The translations under genes and the position numbers were made by a program. DNA of 64,000 nucleotides, from assembly GCF_003860465.1 (NCBI RefSeq), contig NZ_CP034183.1, positions 946,501 to 1,010,500 on the forward strand, read 5' to 3'. Shown in pieces: positions 36,354 through 45,065 of the stretch. The first letter of the stretch is position 1, and each line of letters starts with the position of its first letter. The notes under the pieces were generated by a model. The model saw only the letters and a list, made by a program, of their open reading frames with translations. It was not told the DNA's origin and did no database searches. This DNA is from Deinococcus psychrotolerans (GTDB lineage Bacteria; Deinococcota; Deinococci; Deinococcales; Deinococcaceae).

Positions 36354-38912
36354 TCAGTTCAAAGCCCCCACCCCAAACCCAAAGCGCTCGCCGTCATAAT
36401 CGATATTCAGGCTGCTGTTGTCCGGCACTTGTCCAGCCAGAATCTCTTTGGCCAGTGGCGTTTCAATCTGGCGGGCAATCACCCGTTTGAGGGGCCGAGC
36501 GCCAAAAGCTGGATCGTAGCCGTCATGGGCCAGCTTGTCGAGGGCGGCGGAGGTCAGGTTGAGACTCACGCGCCGCTCAGCGAGGCGGCGGCGCAGGCCA
36601 CCCAGCTGGATTTCCACGATGCGGCGCAGATCGGTGGGCGTCAGTGCGTCGAACACGATAATGTCGTCCACGCGGTTGAGAAACTCCGGGCGAAAATTTT
36701 GCTGGAGTGCGCCCATCACAGCGTCGCGGATGTCTTCGGCGTCGTCGCCACGTGCCTGCATTTCCAGAATCAGCGGCGAACCAGTGTTGCTGGTCATGAT
36801 GATCAGGGTGTTACGGAAGTCCACCGTGCGGCCTTGCCCGTCGGTCAGGCGGCCATCGTCGAGCACTTGCAACAGCACGTTAAAGACGTCAGGATGGGCC
36901 TTTTCAATTTCGTCGAAGAGCAGCACGGCATACGGGCGGCGGCGCACGGCTTCGGTAAGCTGGCCGCCTTCCTCGTAGCCCACGTAACCGGGAGGCGCTC
37001 CGATCAGGCGCTGCACGCTGAATTTCTCCATGTACTCGGACATGTCCAGCCGCACCATCGAGTCGGGTGAGTCGAATAAATACTCGGCCAGCGCTTTGGC
37101 CAGCTCGGTTTTGCCCACGCCGGTCGGCCCCAGAAACATGAAGCTGCCAATGGGCCGGTTGGGGTCGCTGAGGCCTGCCCGCGAGCGGCGAATGGCATCC
37201 GACACACTGACGATGGCCCGGTCTTGGCCGATGACGTGCTGGTGAAGTTCTTCTTCCAGCTTGAGCAGTTTCTCGCGCTCGCCTTCCATCAGCTTGTTGA
37301 CCGGAATGCCTGTCCAGCGGCTGACCACAGCGGCAATGTCGTCTTCAGTGACTTCCATGTGGGCAAATTCCGCGCCCTTGAGCTTGCGTTCCAGCTCTTG
37401 CACATCTTTTTCGAGTTGCGGCAGCGTGCCGTATTCCAACTCGGCGGCTTTTTGAAGGTCATAGTCGCGGCGTGCCCGCTCGATGTCCGTTCGCACGGCG
37501 TCCAGCGATTCACGCTTCTCGCGGAGCTGGGCAATTTCGCCGCGCTCGGCTTCCCAGCGGCCCCGCACTTCAGTCAACTCGTCGGTGATGGTTCCCAGCT
37601 GCGCTTCAATATCGAGGAGGCGGTTTTGTGAATCCTGATCTTTCTCGCGCTTGAGGGCTTCCCGCTCGATTTCAAGTTGCAGTTTGCGGCGGTCTAATTG
37701 ATCAATCCGCTCTGGGCTCGATTCAAGTGCCATTCTTAAACGGGCCGCCGACTCGTCTATGAGGTCAATGGCTTTATCGGGCAACTGGCGATCTGCGATA
37801 TAACGGTGAGACAGCTGCGCCGCCGCCACCAGAGCAGGATCGGTAATTTCTACGTTGTGGTGGACTTGATACCGCTCTTTGATGCCGCGCAAAATCGAAA
37901 TGGTGTCTTCCACGCTCGGTTCATCGACGAACACCGGCTGGAAACGGCGCTCAAGGGCGGGGTCTTTTTCAATTTCGCGGTATTCGTCCAGCGTCGTCGC
38001 GCCGATCAGGTGCAGCTCACCGCGTGCCAGCGCTGGCTTGAGCATATTGCCCGCGTCAGGGCTGCCCTCGGTTTTGCCCGCGCCGACGATGGTGTGCAGC
38101 TCATCCACGAACAAAATAATCTCGCCTGCCGAGGCCACCACTTCATCGATCACGCCGCGCAAACGCTCTTCAAATTCGCCTCTGAACTTTGCGCCCGCCA
38201 GCAAACTACCCATGTCGAGGCCGATGATCTTTTTGTTTTTCAGCCCTTCCGGCACGTCACCTTTGACGATTCGCATGGCCAAACCCTCAGCGATGGCGGT
38301 TTTGCCGACACCCGGTTCACCAATTAAGACAGGGTTGTTTTTGGTGCGGCGCAGCAGAATCTGCATGGCGCGGCGAATTTCCTCATCGCGGCCAATCACC
38401 GGGTCGAACTTGCCGTCCCTGGCCCGCTGGGTCAAATCGGTGCCGTATTTTTCGAGCGCTTCAAATTGCTGATCGCTGGTTTTGTTGGTCACAGTTTTTC
38501 CTTTGCGGCCCGCCGTCGCCGCCGCTGTCAGCTCTGCGGCGCTGGGCAAAACCTGATTTTTGATCTCGCCCCTGAGCGCTATGAACAGCGCGTCGGGAGC
38601 CACGAAGCTGTCGCCCATGCTTTTGGCAATGTCGTGGGCTTTGGTAAAAGCGCGGGCCAGAGCAGGATCGAGGTACGTCTGCCCCTCGCCGCCTTGCACG
38701 CGGGGCAACTTGCCGAGTTCGCGCTCCAAGTCTCGGCGCACGGCACTCAGGTCGCCGCCCGCTTGGGTCAGAAGCCGGGATGCCACGTCATTGTCCAGCA
38801 GCGCGGAGAGCACATGCCAAGTCGTCAGGGTTTGGTGGCCCGCCGCCTGAGCCTGCTTTTGCGCTTCGGCGATGGCCTGCACGGATGATTCTGTGAAGTG
38901 TTCGGGATTCAA
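36354..38912 (-). CDS. clpB: ATP-dependent chaperone ClpB
   Basis: An 852-residue AAA+ disaggregase. The N-terminal Clp repeat domain is at about 1-145. AAA domain 1 has Walker [11 protein letters not shown] near residue 205; the coiled-coil middle domain (about 395-520) is highly charged; AAA domain 2 has [14 protein letters not shown] near 605 and the sensor-bearing GARPLKRVI near the end. It rescues aggregated proteins with DnaK. The start is a TTG with a strong GAGGAGG ribosome site 6 nt upstream and the normal ClpB N-terminus (NPEHFTES). A HAIR-type operator and a -35 TTGACA lie upstream, pointing to control by HspR. Confidence 0.97.
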   Translation of the reverse strand: MNPEHFTESSVQAIAEAQKQAQAAGHQTLTTWHVLSALLDNDVASRLLTQAGGDLSAVRRDLERELGKLPRVQGGEGQTYLDPALARAFTKAHDIAKSMGDSFVAPDALFIALRGEIKNQVLPSAAELTAAATAGRKGKTVTNKTSDQQFEALEKYGTDLTQRARDGKFDPVIGRDEEIRRAMQILLRRTKNNPVLIGEPGVGKTAIAEGLAMRIVKGDVPEGLKNKKIIGLDMGSLLAGAKFRGEFEERLRGVIDEVVASAGEIILFVDELHTIVGAGKTEGSPDAGNMLKPALARGELHLIGATTLDEYREIEKDPALERRFQPVFVDEPSVEDTISILRGIKERYQVHHNVEITDPALVAAAQLSHRYIADRQLPDKAIDLIDESAARLRMALESSPERIDQLDRRKLQLEIEREALKREKDQDSQNRLLDIEAQLGTITDELTEVRGRWEAERGEIAQLREKRESLDAVRTDIERARRDYDLQKAAELEYGTLPQLEKDVQELERKLKGAEFAHMEVTEDDIAAVVSRWTGIPVNKLMEGEREKLLKLEEELHQHVIGQDRAIVSVSDAIRRSRAGLSDPNRPIGSFMFLGPTGVGKTELAKALAEYLFDSPDSMVRLDMSEYMEKFSVQRLIGAPPGYVGYEEGGQLTEAVRRRPYAVLLFDEIEKAHPDVFNVLLQVLDDGRLTDGQGRTVDFRNTLIIMTSNTGSPLILEMQARGDDAEDIRDAVMGALQQNFRPEFLNRVDDIIVFDALTPTDLRRIVEIQLGGLRRRLAERRVSLNLTSAALDKLAHDGYDPAFGARPLKRVIARQIETPLAKEILAGQVPDNSSLNIDYDGERFGFGVGALN

Positions 38913-38943
38913 GAAAACCTCCTCAAGTCCCTCTATTCTCGGA

Positions 38944-38964
38944 CTTGAGTGTGGTCATGTCAAG
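38944..38964 (-). promoter_or_regulatory. HAIR operator (HspR site) upstream of clpB
   Basis: CTTGAGT, seven spacer bases and TGTCAAG. The left half is an exact match to the HAIR consensus CTTGAGT-N7-ACTCAAG and the right half agrees in 5 of 7 positions. On the minus strand the same bases include a TTGACA -35, with GAGAAT 17 nt downstream as -10 for clpB. HspR binding here would block the promoter. Confidence 0.75.
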
Positions 38965-39011
38965 TTTACTGAGTGTTAAGAGACAGTTGAGTGCCGCACA
39001 CCTCTGCGCTG

Positions 39012-39290
39012 TCAGTCGCCCACAAACACCAAGCGCTCGTATTCTTTGCCCGCTTCCAAGACAGGCAGACCTGCTTCAGCATGCTTTTGAAGCTGCTGCA
39101 ACACAGTGGCGACCATCGGTTCTTCGCCGTACCTCTGGGCCGCTTCATCAGTCAACAAAATCTCCAAACCTCGGCGCACTTCACCTGATCGCTGGCGAAT
39201 CCGGAACACGCGGCCTTCCATTTCCTCGTAACTGCTGACTTGCGTACCGTCCGGAAAGGGTGTTTGGTCAATCTGGGTTTGAACGTCCAT
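39012..39290 (-). CDS. small protein of unknown function
   Basis: The product of about 92 residues starts MDVQTQIDQTPFPDGTQV. It is soluble and acidic, with a helical middle (ILLTDEAAQRYGEE) and end (GKEYERLVFVGD). The ATG at 39290 has CACAAT about 5 nt upstream; an ATG 8 codons further up is possible. No family is recognised. Confidence 0.6.
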   Translation of the reverse strand: MDVQTQIDQTPFPDGTQVSSYEEMEGRVFRIRQRSGEVRRGLEILLTDEAAQRYGEEPMVATVLQQLQKHAEAGLPVLEAGKEYERLVFVGD

Positions 39291-39341
39291 GACCCATTGT
39301 GAAGCGTTTATCAAACGGGAGTGAATAAGATTGAGACTTAC

Positions 39342-40025
39342 TTAACGCACCACCTCACGCACGCCCTCCGGCGCAGCCACGAACGCACGCTCAGCCATGT
39401 TGAGGAAAAGTCCGGTTTCTACCACGCCCAAAGTGCCTTTGAGGGTGCGTTCTAACTCCGCCAAGTCTTGACCAGCAAAGCGGGCATCGAAAATCAGATT
39501 GCCATTGTCAGTGATGTACAGCTCACCCGATTGACGGCGCAACTCGCCCACCGCGCCCAATCCTTTGAGGCGCTCCAGCGTGCTGTCTACGCCGAACGGC
39601 AAGACTTCAATCGGCAGCGGCGCTTTTTGGCCCAAAGTCTGCACCAGTTTGGTGTGATCGGCAATGATAATCAGGCGCTTGGCTTGGACTTCCACCAGCT
39701 TTTCACGCACCAGCGCTCCGCCAAGGCCCTTGATCAAATCTAGGTTGGGCGCGATTTCGTCGGCTCCGTCTATGGCAATGTCAAACGCTTGCGGCGTCAG
39801 CGGCCCGACGTCCAGCCCCAGCGAGCGGGCCAGCACGTCACTGGCCTGACTGGTCGCCACACAGGTCAGATTCGACAGCTCGCCCGCCGCCACTTTGCGG
39901 CCCAGTTCTTCGATGGCGTACTTGGCGGTGCTGCCCGTGCCGAGGCCCAGATGCATTCCGCTTTCGATCAGCGAAACGGCGCGGATGGCGGCTTCTTTTT
40001 TGAGAACTTCCAAATCGGGTGACAT
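39342..40025 (-). CDS. rpiA: ribose-5-phosphate isomerase A
   Basis: A 227-residue enzyme of the pentose phosphate pathway. Family motifs are GLGTGSTAKYAIEEL near residue 30, IDGADEIAPNLDLIKGLGGAL with the catalytic Asp and Glu (split over two segments), and LIIIADHTKLV. It converts ribose 5-phosphate to ribulose 5-phosphate. The ATG follows the bcp stop by 1 nt (TGAGATG), so the two are cotranscribed. Confidence 0.94.
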   Translation of the reverse strand: MSPDLEVLKKEAAIRAVSLIESGMHLGLGTGSTAKYAIEELGRKVAAGELSNLTCVATSQASDVLARSLGLDVGPLTPQAFDIAIDGADEIAPNLDLIKGLGGALVREKLVEVQAKRLIIIADHTKLVQTLGQKAPLPIEVLPFGVDSTLERLKGLGAVGELRRQSGELYITDNGNLIFDARFAGQDLAELERTLKGTLGVVETGLFLNMAERAFVAAPEGVREVVR

Positions 40026-40026
40026 C

Positions 40027-40530
40027 TCAGGCCCGCGCTTGGTCGGCTTCGATGGCCTTGACGACCGCGTCCGAGTGGCCGTCCACGCTAACGGCATACC
40101 AGGCCTTGACGAGTTTTCCGTCTGGGCCGATCAAAAAGGTGGTGCGCTTGACGCCCTGGGAAACTTTGCCGTACATGTTTTTGGTGCCGTAAGCGCCGAT
40201 CGATTTGAGAAACTCGGCGCTGGGATCGGACAGCAGCGCAAACGGCAAGCTGTGTTCGGCGGCGAAAGAGGCGTGGCTCTCGGCGTCGTCCATGCTGAGG
40301 CCCAGCACCTGTGCGCCGTGCTGCTTGAGGGCCATGTTGTCGCGGAAATCGCAGGCTTCTTTGGTGCAGCCTGGGGTGTTGTCTTTGGGGTAGACATACA
40401 GCACCAGATATTGGCCCGCCGAGTCGCTGAGGCTGTGCAGTTGGTTGTGGGCGTCGGGCAAGCTGAAAGCGGGAAAGGCGTCGCCGGGTTTGAGTTTGGG
40501 CATTTCAGGAGCAGCGTCTGGTTGTGTCAT
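40027..40530 (-). CDS. bcp: peroxiredoxin of the BCP/PrxQ type
   Basis: A 167-residue thiol peroxidase. The peroxidatic Cys is in DNTPGCTKEACDFRD, with the resolving Cys five residues later, which makes it an atypical 2-Cys PrxQ. YVYPKDNTPG and FLIGPDGKLVKAWY are typical. It removes peroxides using thioredoxin. The ATG has TAGCTT 6 nt upstream. It forms a two-gene unit with rpiA, which links oxidative defence to the NADPH-producing pentose phosphate pathway. Confidence 0.93.
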   Translation of the reverse strand: MTQPDAAPEMPKLKPGDAFPAFSLPDAHNQLHSLSDSAGQYLVLYVYPKDNTPGCTKEACDFRDNMALKQHGAQVLGLSMDDAESHASFAAEHSLPFALLSDPSAEFLKSIGAYGTKNMYGKVSQGVKRTTFLIGPDGKLVKAWYAVSVDGHSDAVVKAIEADQARA

Positions 40531-40536
40531 GCGCTT

Positions 40537-40542
40537 AAGCTA
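40537..40542 (-). promoter_or_regulatory. leaderless -10 box TAGCTT of bcp
   Basis: Lies 6 nt before the ATG at 40530. Confidence 0.45.
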
Positions 40543-40601
40543 ACACTTGGAGCAGGCCTGCCCCGGTTCTTCATTCAGCGTTGCTCAGCTTGGCCTCTGG
40601 G

Positions 40602-41228
40602 TCACTGCTTTTTGAGTGAGGCGAGTTCTGAGCTGCTGTTGGCCCGCACGATCTTGACAATACCGACGCCCTCAGCGATCCACTGCGTTTCGGAGAACTT
40701 CTGGCGAATTGGCAGCACGGCCACGCGGGCGTCCACGTTGCCGTTCATCTCCACTTTCCACGCATCAAAGGTTCCGGCGGCCACGCTGACTTTTTCGCGG
40801 CCCACGATACGGTAATCAAAGGTAATGGCGGCCTTGGCATTAAAACCGGATTTGCGGCCTTGCAAGTTCATGATGTACTGCCAGGCGTAGCCGGTTTTCC
40901 AGTTGGCAGGCGCAGGAAAACTGACGCCCGTGACCACCAGTTTAGTAATTTCAGCTCCGCCAATACTGGGCGCGGTGATGTTGATCTGTGCGCCGTTGTC
41001 ACACTTGAAGCTCTGCGGCGCGGGCGGCTTGCCGGAAGTGGTGTAGGTGTCGGTGTAGCCACTGGCCGTCAGGGCGCGGCGCATCTCATAAAATTCCACG
41101 CCGTCTTTGTCGGTGTCGCGGTAAGTCCAGATCCAGTTGGGCTGCATCGGCTTGATGCCGCCGTCGCAGGAATCGGCTAAGGCGGGGAGTGCCAGAAAGG
41201 GCAACAGAACAAAGGCGAAGCGGCGCAT
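40602..41228 (-). CDS. secreted protein, DUF3108/TapB-like
   Basis: The product of about 208 residues has a signal peptide (MRRFAFVLLPFLALPALADS). The mature beta-rich part contains WTYRDTDKDGVEF, two Cys (DSCDGG, FKCDNG), and DYRIVGREKVSVAAGTFDAW, then ETQWIAEGVGIVK. The last two match a pattern common in DUF3108/TapB-type exported proteins. Function unknown. The ATG at 41228 has TAAAAT 7 nt upstream; the longer frame at 41237 would start inside the -10 region. Confidence 0.72.
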   Translation of the reverse strand: MRRFAFVLLPFLALPALADSCDGGIKPMQPNWIWTYRDTDKDGVEFYEMRRALTASGYTDTYTTSGKPPAPQSFKCDNGAQINITAPSIGGAEITKLVVTGVSFPAPANWKTGYAWQYIMNLQGRKSGFNAKAAITFDYRIVGREKVSVAAGTFDAWKVEMNGNVDARVAVLPIRQKFSETQWIAEGVGIVKIVRANSSSELASLKKQ

Positions 41229-41235
41229 AGCGAGC

Positions 41236-41241
41236 ATTTTA
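41236..41241 (-). promoter_or_regulatory. leaderless -10 box TAAAAT
   Basis: Lies 7 nt before the ATG at 41228 and decides that start over the ATG at 41237. Confidence 0.55.
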
Positions 41242-41329
41242 AGGGCTGGCGGTGAGGAAGCGCTCAGCTGGAACTGATGACGGATTCATTGGGGGTGAGA
41301 TATGGGGAAACTTCCCCCTCACTGCCTCC

Positions 41330-42610
41330 TCAGCCCAGCCGCCCCGCTTGACGCAGCGCGAAAAGATCGGTCATGCCCGCCACGTAATCGCAAACCACCC
41401 TCGCCCGCTCCGCCGCGCCTTCAGCTCCGGCCAAGCGCCTGCGCGACTCGGCTCCCAGCCAGCGCAGCGGCTCGGCTTGGGCCGCTTCAAATAGCGCCAG
41501 AAGCTGCTGACACGCTCCGGCTTCCGGCCCGCGCACCTGCGGGGTGTCGATGACTTGTTCCCACACCAAGCGGGTTAGGAAGTGTTGCAAGGCGGCGGCG
41601 GCGGGCGTGAAGGCAGCCCACAAATCCAGCAGCGGCTCGTCAAAACGGCCCTGCCATTTGACGTCTATGCCGGTCACGAGCGCCCGCGAGAGGGCCGCGA
41701 CGCCGCGTTTGCGCTCGGCCTCGTCAGCGCTGAAAACCAGATTGGCCCAACTGGGAAGCTGCGGCACTTGGCTAAGTTCAGGCATATGGGCGGCCAGCGC
41801 GTCCCAAGCGCCGCGCTCCAGCAAGTGAAGGTTCACGCCGTCTTCCAAGTCGTAGACGCCGTAGGCTGCGTCATCGGCCAGTTCCATCAAGCGGCAATCG
41901 AAGCTGCGCTCGCGCCCACCCAGCGCGGTGAAAGCGGCACGGCCCGACTCGCTCAGCGGAGTCAAAATCCAGTCGACCACCTTTTGTTCGGTGTCGAGGT
42001 AGCACTTGGGCGGGCGAGCGCCGGAGTGGACGGCTGCCGAATAAGCCACTGGATATTTCAGCACCCCCAGCAGCGCCCGGCGGGTCAGGTTAAGGCCGTA
42101 GTCGCCTTGTTCCGGCCCGATTTCGAGGTGACTCAGCAGACGCAGCGTCTGCCCGTTGGCTTCAAAACCGCCCAGATCAGGGACGCCCAGCCCGCGCATG
42201 GCCGCGTCCAAAGTGCGCTCCCCCGCGTGGCCGAAGGGCGGGTGGCCGAGGTCGTGGGCGAGGCAGATATTGGCCAGCAAAGTGCGGCTGGGCAATACGG
42301 CGGCCCAGTCGGCACTCTGCACGGCGGCGCGGCGCTGCAACTGACCCAGCATGGCGCGGCCCAGTTCGGCCACCTCCAAGCTGTGGGTCAGGCGGGTACG
42401 GTAAAAGTCGCCGCTCTCCGCGCCAAAAATGCCCAGCACCTGCGTTTTGCCTTGCAGGCGGCGAAAAGCGTAACTGTGGATGACGCGGGCGTGGTCTTCG
42501 CCGTCGGGATCTTGGCTGGTCAGACTGTGCTCAGCGGGGGTTTGTGGGCCGCGCCGCGCCGTCCAGCTGTCGCCGTCCACCCACCGCTGTACTGCTTGCC
42601 GCTGGATCAC
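41330..42610 (-). CDS. dgt: deoxyguanosinetriphosphate triphosphohydrolase-like HD protein
   Basis: A 426-residue HD-domain dNTPase. The metal-binding residues are His in RLTHSLEVAELGR, His-Asp in LAHDLGHPPFGHAGE and Asp in ELADDAAYGVYDLED. The N-terminal RVIHSYAFRRLQGKTQVLG (cut) is typical of the family, which hydrolyses dNTPs to nucleosides and triphosphate and so controls nucleotide pools. The GTG start overlaps the irrE stop (GTGA), so it is translated from the same mRNA as irrE and probably coupled to it. That neighbour suggests a role in the response to DNA damage, but this is inference. Confidence 0.9.
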   Translation of the reverse strand: MIQRQAVQRWVDGDSWTARRGPQTPAEHSLTSQDPDGEDHARVIHSYAFRRLQGKTQVLGIFGAESGDFYRTRLTHSLEVAELGRAMLGQLQRRAAVQSADWAAVLPSRTLLANICLAHDLGHPPFGHAGERTLDAAMRGLGVPDLGGFEANGQTLRLLSHLEIGPEQGDYGLNLTRRALLGVLKYPVAYSAAVHSGARPPKCYLDTEQKVVDWILTPLSESGRAAFTALGGRERSFDCRLMELADDAAYGVYDLEDGVNLHLLERGAWDALAAHMPELSQVPQLPSWANLVFSADEAERKRGVAALSRALVTGIDVKWQGRFDEPLLDLWAAFTPAAAALQHFLTRLVWEQVIDTPQVRGPEAGACQQLLALFEAAQAEPLRWLGAESRRRLAGAEGAAERARVVCDYVAGMTDLFALRQAGRLG

Positions 42611-43446
42611 TCGCCGCCGAAACGCGCCGGATCAAGGTTGAAACTGGCGAACACCCGCCGCCCATTGCCGTCTGGATACACGTCCACCCAAGCAGGCATC
42701 TTGCGCCCCGAACGAAACGGCACGTAGCTTTTGGCGCTGATCTCCAGGCCCGTTTCCAGGGCAATTTGAATGGGATGCTCGTCGGGAATCGGCGTGCCGG
42801 GCCTGAGCGGGTATTTGACGCTTTCGGTTGCGCCGCTGGCCCTGACCGTGAGCTGCTTGGCCTCGCCCCGCCCCGTAACGGCACACACCACCAAAAGGAT
42901 TTGCCCGCTGGCCGCTTCCAGTAAGGCGTAGAGCGCCGCACTGCCGCTGACATCGGCCCGCCTGACCAACTCGTGAAGCGCCCGCCCGCTGGGGCCAAAG
43001 CGTGTCAGGACATCGTTCATCAGCGTGTCCGAAATCAAAATGCCCGCCGCGCCCACGTTGCACAGCGTCTCGATCATCATTTCCAGCCGCTCACCGTCAT
43101 ACTGGTCGTGCAGGTCGCTGAGCAGGTCATCGTCACTCAGCAGCAGCGCGTGGCTGATCTCGTGGGCCAGCGTGAAGCGTTGCCGCTCTGGGCGCGCGAG
43201 CGAGTTGATGAGCACGACTTTGTTTTCGGGGTCGTAAGCCCCGTCGCGCTCACCCATCGGCATGAACTCCAGCCGCACCCCCGCCGCTTGCAGGAGTGCG
43301 CCGTCCATGAGGCTGTGGGTATCCAGCGCGGGCAGATCGGCAGCGTACTGACGGGCCAGCAGCCGCATCCGGGCCTTGAAGTCGCCTCCTTCAGGAAGAG
43401 GAGAAGCGGGCTGATCCGCATTTGACTGGCTGGCCGTGTCGCTCAC
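42607..43446 (-). CDS. irrE: IrrE/PprI radiation-response metalloprotease
   Basis: A 279-residue product. The N-terminal domain is a zinc metallopeptidase with FTLAHEISHALLL: His95, Glu96 and His99, and the third ligand Glu126, 31 residues from His95. The preceding NSLARPERQRFTLAHE and following DLHDQYDGERLE match IrrE. A helix-turn-helix region (about 152-178, GRALHELVRRADVS) and a C-terminal GAF-like domain (about 185-279, ending in YVPFRSGRKM, DPARFGGE) complete the IrrE architecture. After DNA damage IrrE cleaves the repressor DdrO and switches on repair genes. It starts with GTG after a TATCCT box and overlaps dgt. The N-terminus is shorter than in D. radiodurans. Confidence 0.96.
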   Translation of the reverse strand: MSDTASQSNADQPASPLPEGGDFKARMRLLARQYAADLPALDTHSLMDGALLQAAGVRLEFMPMGERDGAYDPENKVVLINSLARPERQRFTLAHEISHALLLSDDDLLSDLHDQYDGERLEMMIETLCNVGAAGILISDTLMNDVLTRFGPSGRALHELVRRADVSGSAALYALLEAASGQILLVVCAVTGRGEAKQLTVRASGATESVKYPLRPGTPIPDEHPIQIALETGLEISAKSYVPFRSGRKMPAWVDVYPDGNGRRVFASFNLDPARFGGE

Positions 43447-43513
43447 AGTGACCGCAGGATACAGGAAGGAGAACAGTCAGAAGTCAGTGGAGAGACAAAA
43501 CAGCAACAAACTC

Positions 43514-43540
43514 GGCCCACTTCTCTGTTCAAAGTGGGCC
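43514..43540 (-). terminator. hairpin downstream of the LysN-like aminotransferase gene
   Basis: Perfect 9-bp arms GGCCCACTT/AAGTGGGCC around a 9-nt loop, about 75 nt after the minus-strand stop at 43615; on that strand it is followed by a T-rich stretch. Confidence 0.6.
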
Positions 43541-43614
43541 AAGCTCTTGGGTTGTTGCGGGTCTTGACGGGTAGGCTTTTTAACCTCTCACCGCCGACTG
43601 CGCGTCACTTCCTT

Positions 43615-44880
43615 TTATTTCGATAGCGCTTCCGCGAAAGTCTCGCCCAGCGCTTTCATGCCGCGCTCAATCTGCTCAGGGTTGGCGCTGGAATAGCTCA
43701 GACGCAAGGTGTTTTCGCCACCGCCGAGGGCAAAGAAGGGGCTGCCCGGCACGTAGGCGACTTTGCGCTTGACCGCCTCACTCAGCAAAGTGACCGTGTT
43801 GACGCTTTCAGGCAATGTTATCCACAAAAACATCCCACCTTCCGGTACGGTGTAGTGTGCGCCCTCCGGAAAATGCTGACCGATTTGCGAAAGCATATAC
43901 TTGGCCCGTTCGCCGTACGCTTTTTTGACGATTTCAATTTGCTTGGGCAAGGTATCTTCAACCAACTCGGCCACGATCATTTGATTGAGGGTCGGCGTAT
44001 GAAGATCGGCGCCCTGTTTGGCCTGAATCAGCTTTTGAATGATCGGCATGGACGCCTGCACCCAAGCGTCGCGCAGACCCGGCACCAACGTCTTGGAAAA
44101 GCTCGACGAATAAATGACGTTGACTTTATCATGATCGCCGCCTGCATTGCGTAGCGCAATGTGGTACAAACTCGGCAATTCTACGCCGGTAAAGCGCAGT
44201 TTGCCGTAAGGATCGTCTTCAATCACGATGACGCCGTGCTGATTGGTCAGTTCGACGAGGCGTTCGCGGCGCTCCAGGCTGAGGCTGCGGCCCGTTGGGT
44301 TTTGGAAATTCGGCACGGCGTAGAGCAGCTTGGCCTTGGTTGTTTTGAGCAGGGCCTCAAGCGCGTCTATATCGATGCCGTGCTCGTCTGTGGGCATTTC
44401 CACGTAGCGCGGCAGATACGGCTGAAAGCTCTGCAAGGCCCCCAGATAGGTCGGGCTCTCGACCAGCACCACGTCGCCCTCGGAGATCAGCACTTTGCCG
44501 AGCAAATCCAGACCCTGCTGGCTGCCAGTCATGATCTGCACCCGGTCGGCGGGAACACCCTGCTGCCCAGCGATCCACTCGCGCAGCGGCAGGTGGCCTT
44601 CGGTGGTGGAATACTGCATCGAAGCGGGGCCGTACTTTTCCATCACCGTGTCAAAGGCCCGCTTGATGGCTTCCATCGGAAACAGCTCCGGTGCGGGGAG
44701 GCCGCCCGCGAACGAAATCACGCTGGGTTCCTGGGTGATTTTCAGAATTTCGCGGATGGCGCTGGCGGTCATGCTCTGGGCGCGGTCACTCAAACGCGAC
44801 TTCCAAAAAGCGTCGTTCCAGAGGGCGGCCTTGGTTTGTTGCTGCGCTTGATCGCTGGCTGGAGTATCAAGAGTCGTCAT
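43615..44880 (-). CDS. PLP-dependent aminotransferase, LysN/2-aminoadipate type
   Basis: A 421-residue class I/II aminotransferase. Hallmarks are SFAGGLPAPELFP, YSTTEGHLPLREWIA, GSQQGLDLLGK, NFQNPTGRSLSLERRERL, IEDDPYGKLRF, the cofactor Lys in SSSFSKTLVPGLR and the substrate Arg in NTLRLSYS. It is closest in pattern to the alpha-aminoadipate aminotransferase (LysN) used in lysine synthesis by Thermus and Deinococcus, with broad specificity likely. The ATG at 44880 follows a TACCAT box by 5 nt and is preferred over an upstream start at 44916. Confidence 0.9.
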   Translation of the reverse strand: MTTLDTPASDQAQQQTKAALWNDAFWKSRLSDRAQSMTASAIREILKITQEPSVISFAGGLPAPELFPMEAIKRAFDTVMEKYGPASMQYSTTEGHLPLREWIAGQQGVPADRVQIMTGSQQGLDLLGKVLISEGDVVLVESPTYLGALQSFQPYLPRYVEMPTDEHGIDIDALEALLKTTKAKLLYAVPNFQNPTGRSLSLERRERLVELTNQHGVIVIEDDPYGKLRFTGVELPSLYHIALRNAGGDHDKVNVIYSSSFSKTLVPGLRDAWVQASMPIIQKLIQAKQGADLHTPTLNQMIVAELVEDTLPKQIEIVKKAYGERAKYMLSQIGQHFPEGAHYTVPEGGMFLWITLPESVNTVTLLSEAVKRKVAYVPGSPFFALGGGENTLRLSYSSANPEQIERGMKALGETFAEALSK

Positions 44881-45065
44881 GCTGCATGGTACTCCCCTGC
44901 CGCCTGAGAAGGCCAAGCCGCCGTGCTTGCCTGCTTCCGGTTATCTCGCATAGCCCGGCGGGTGGGGCCGCCTATATCACTCGCCAACCTCAAGCGCCGC
45001 ACTTGCTATGGTGTTGGGCGCAACCTTTGGCTCACCCCCCCGCTTTCTTTCAGGAGGAAACACAC

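Noticed and set aside
41582..42727. A 381-codon plus-strand frame opposite dgt and the end of irrE
   Set aside because: It is an antisense shadow in GC-rich DNA; dgt and irrE on the minus strand have all family motifs.
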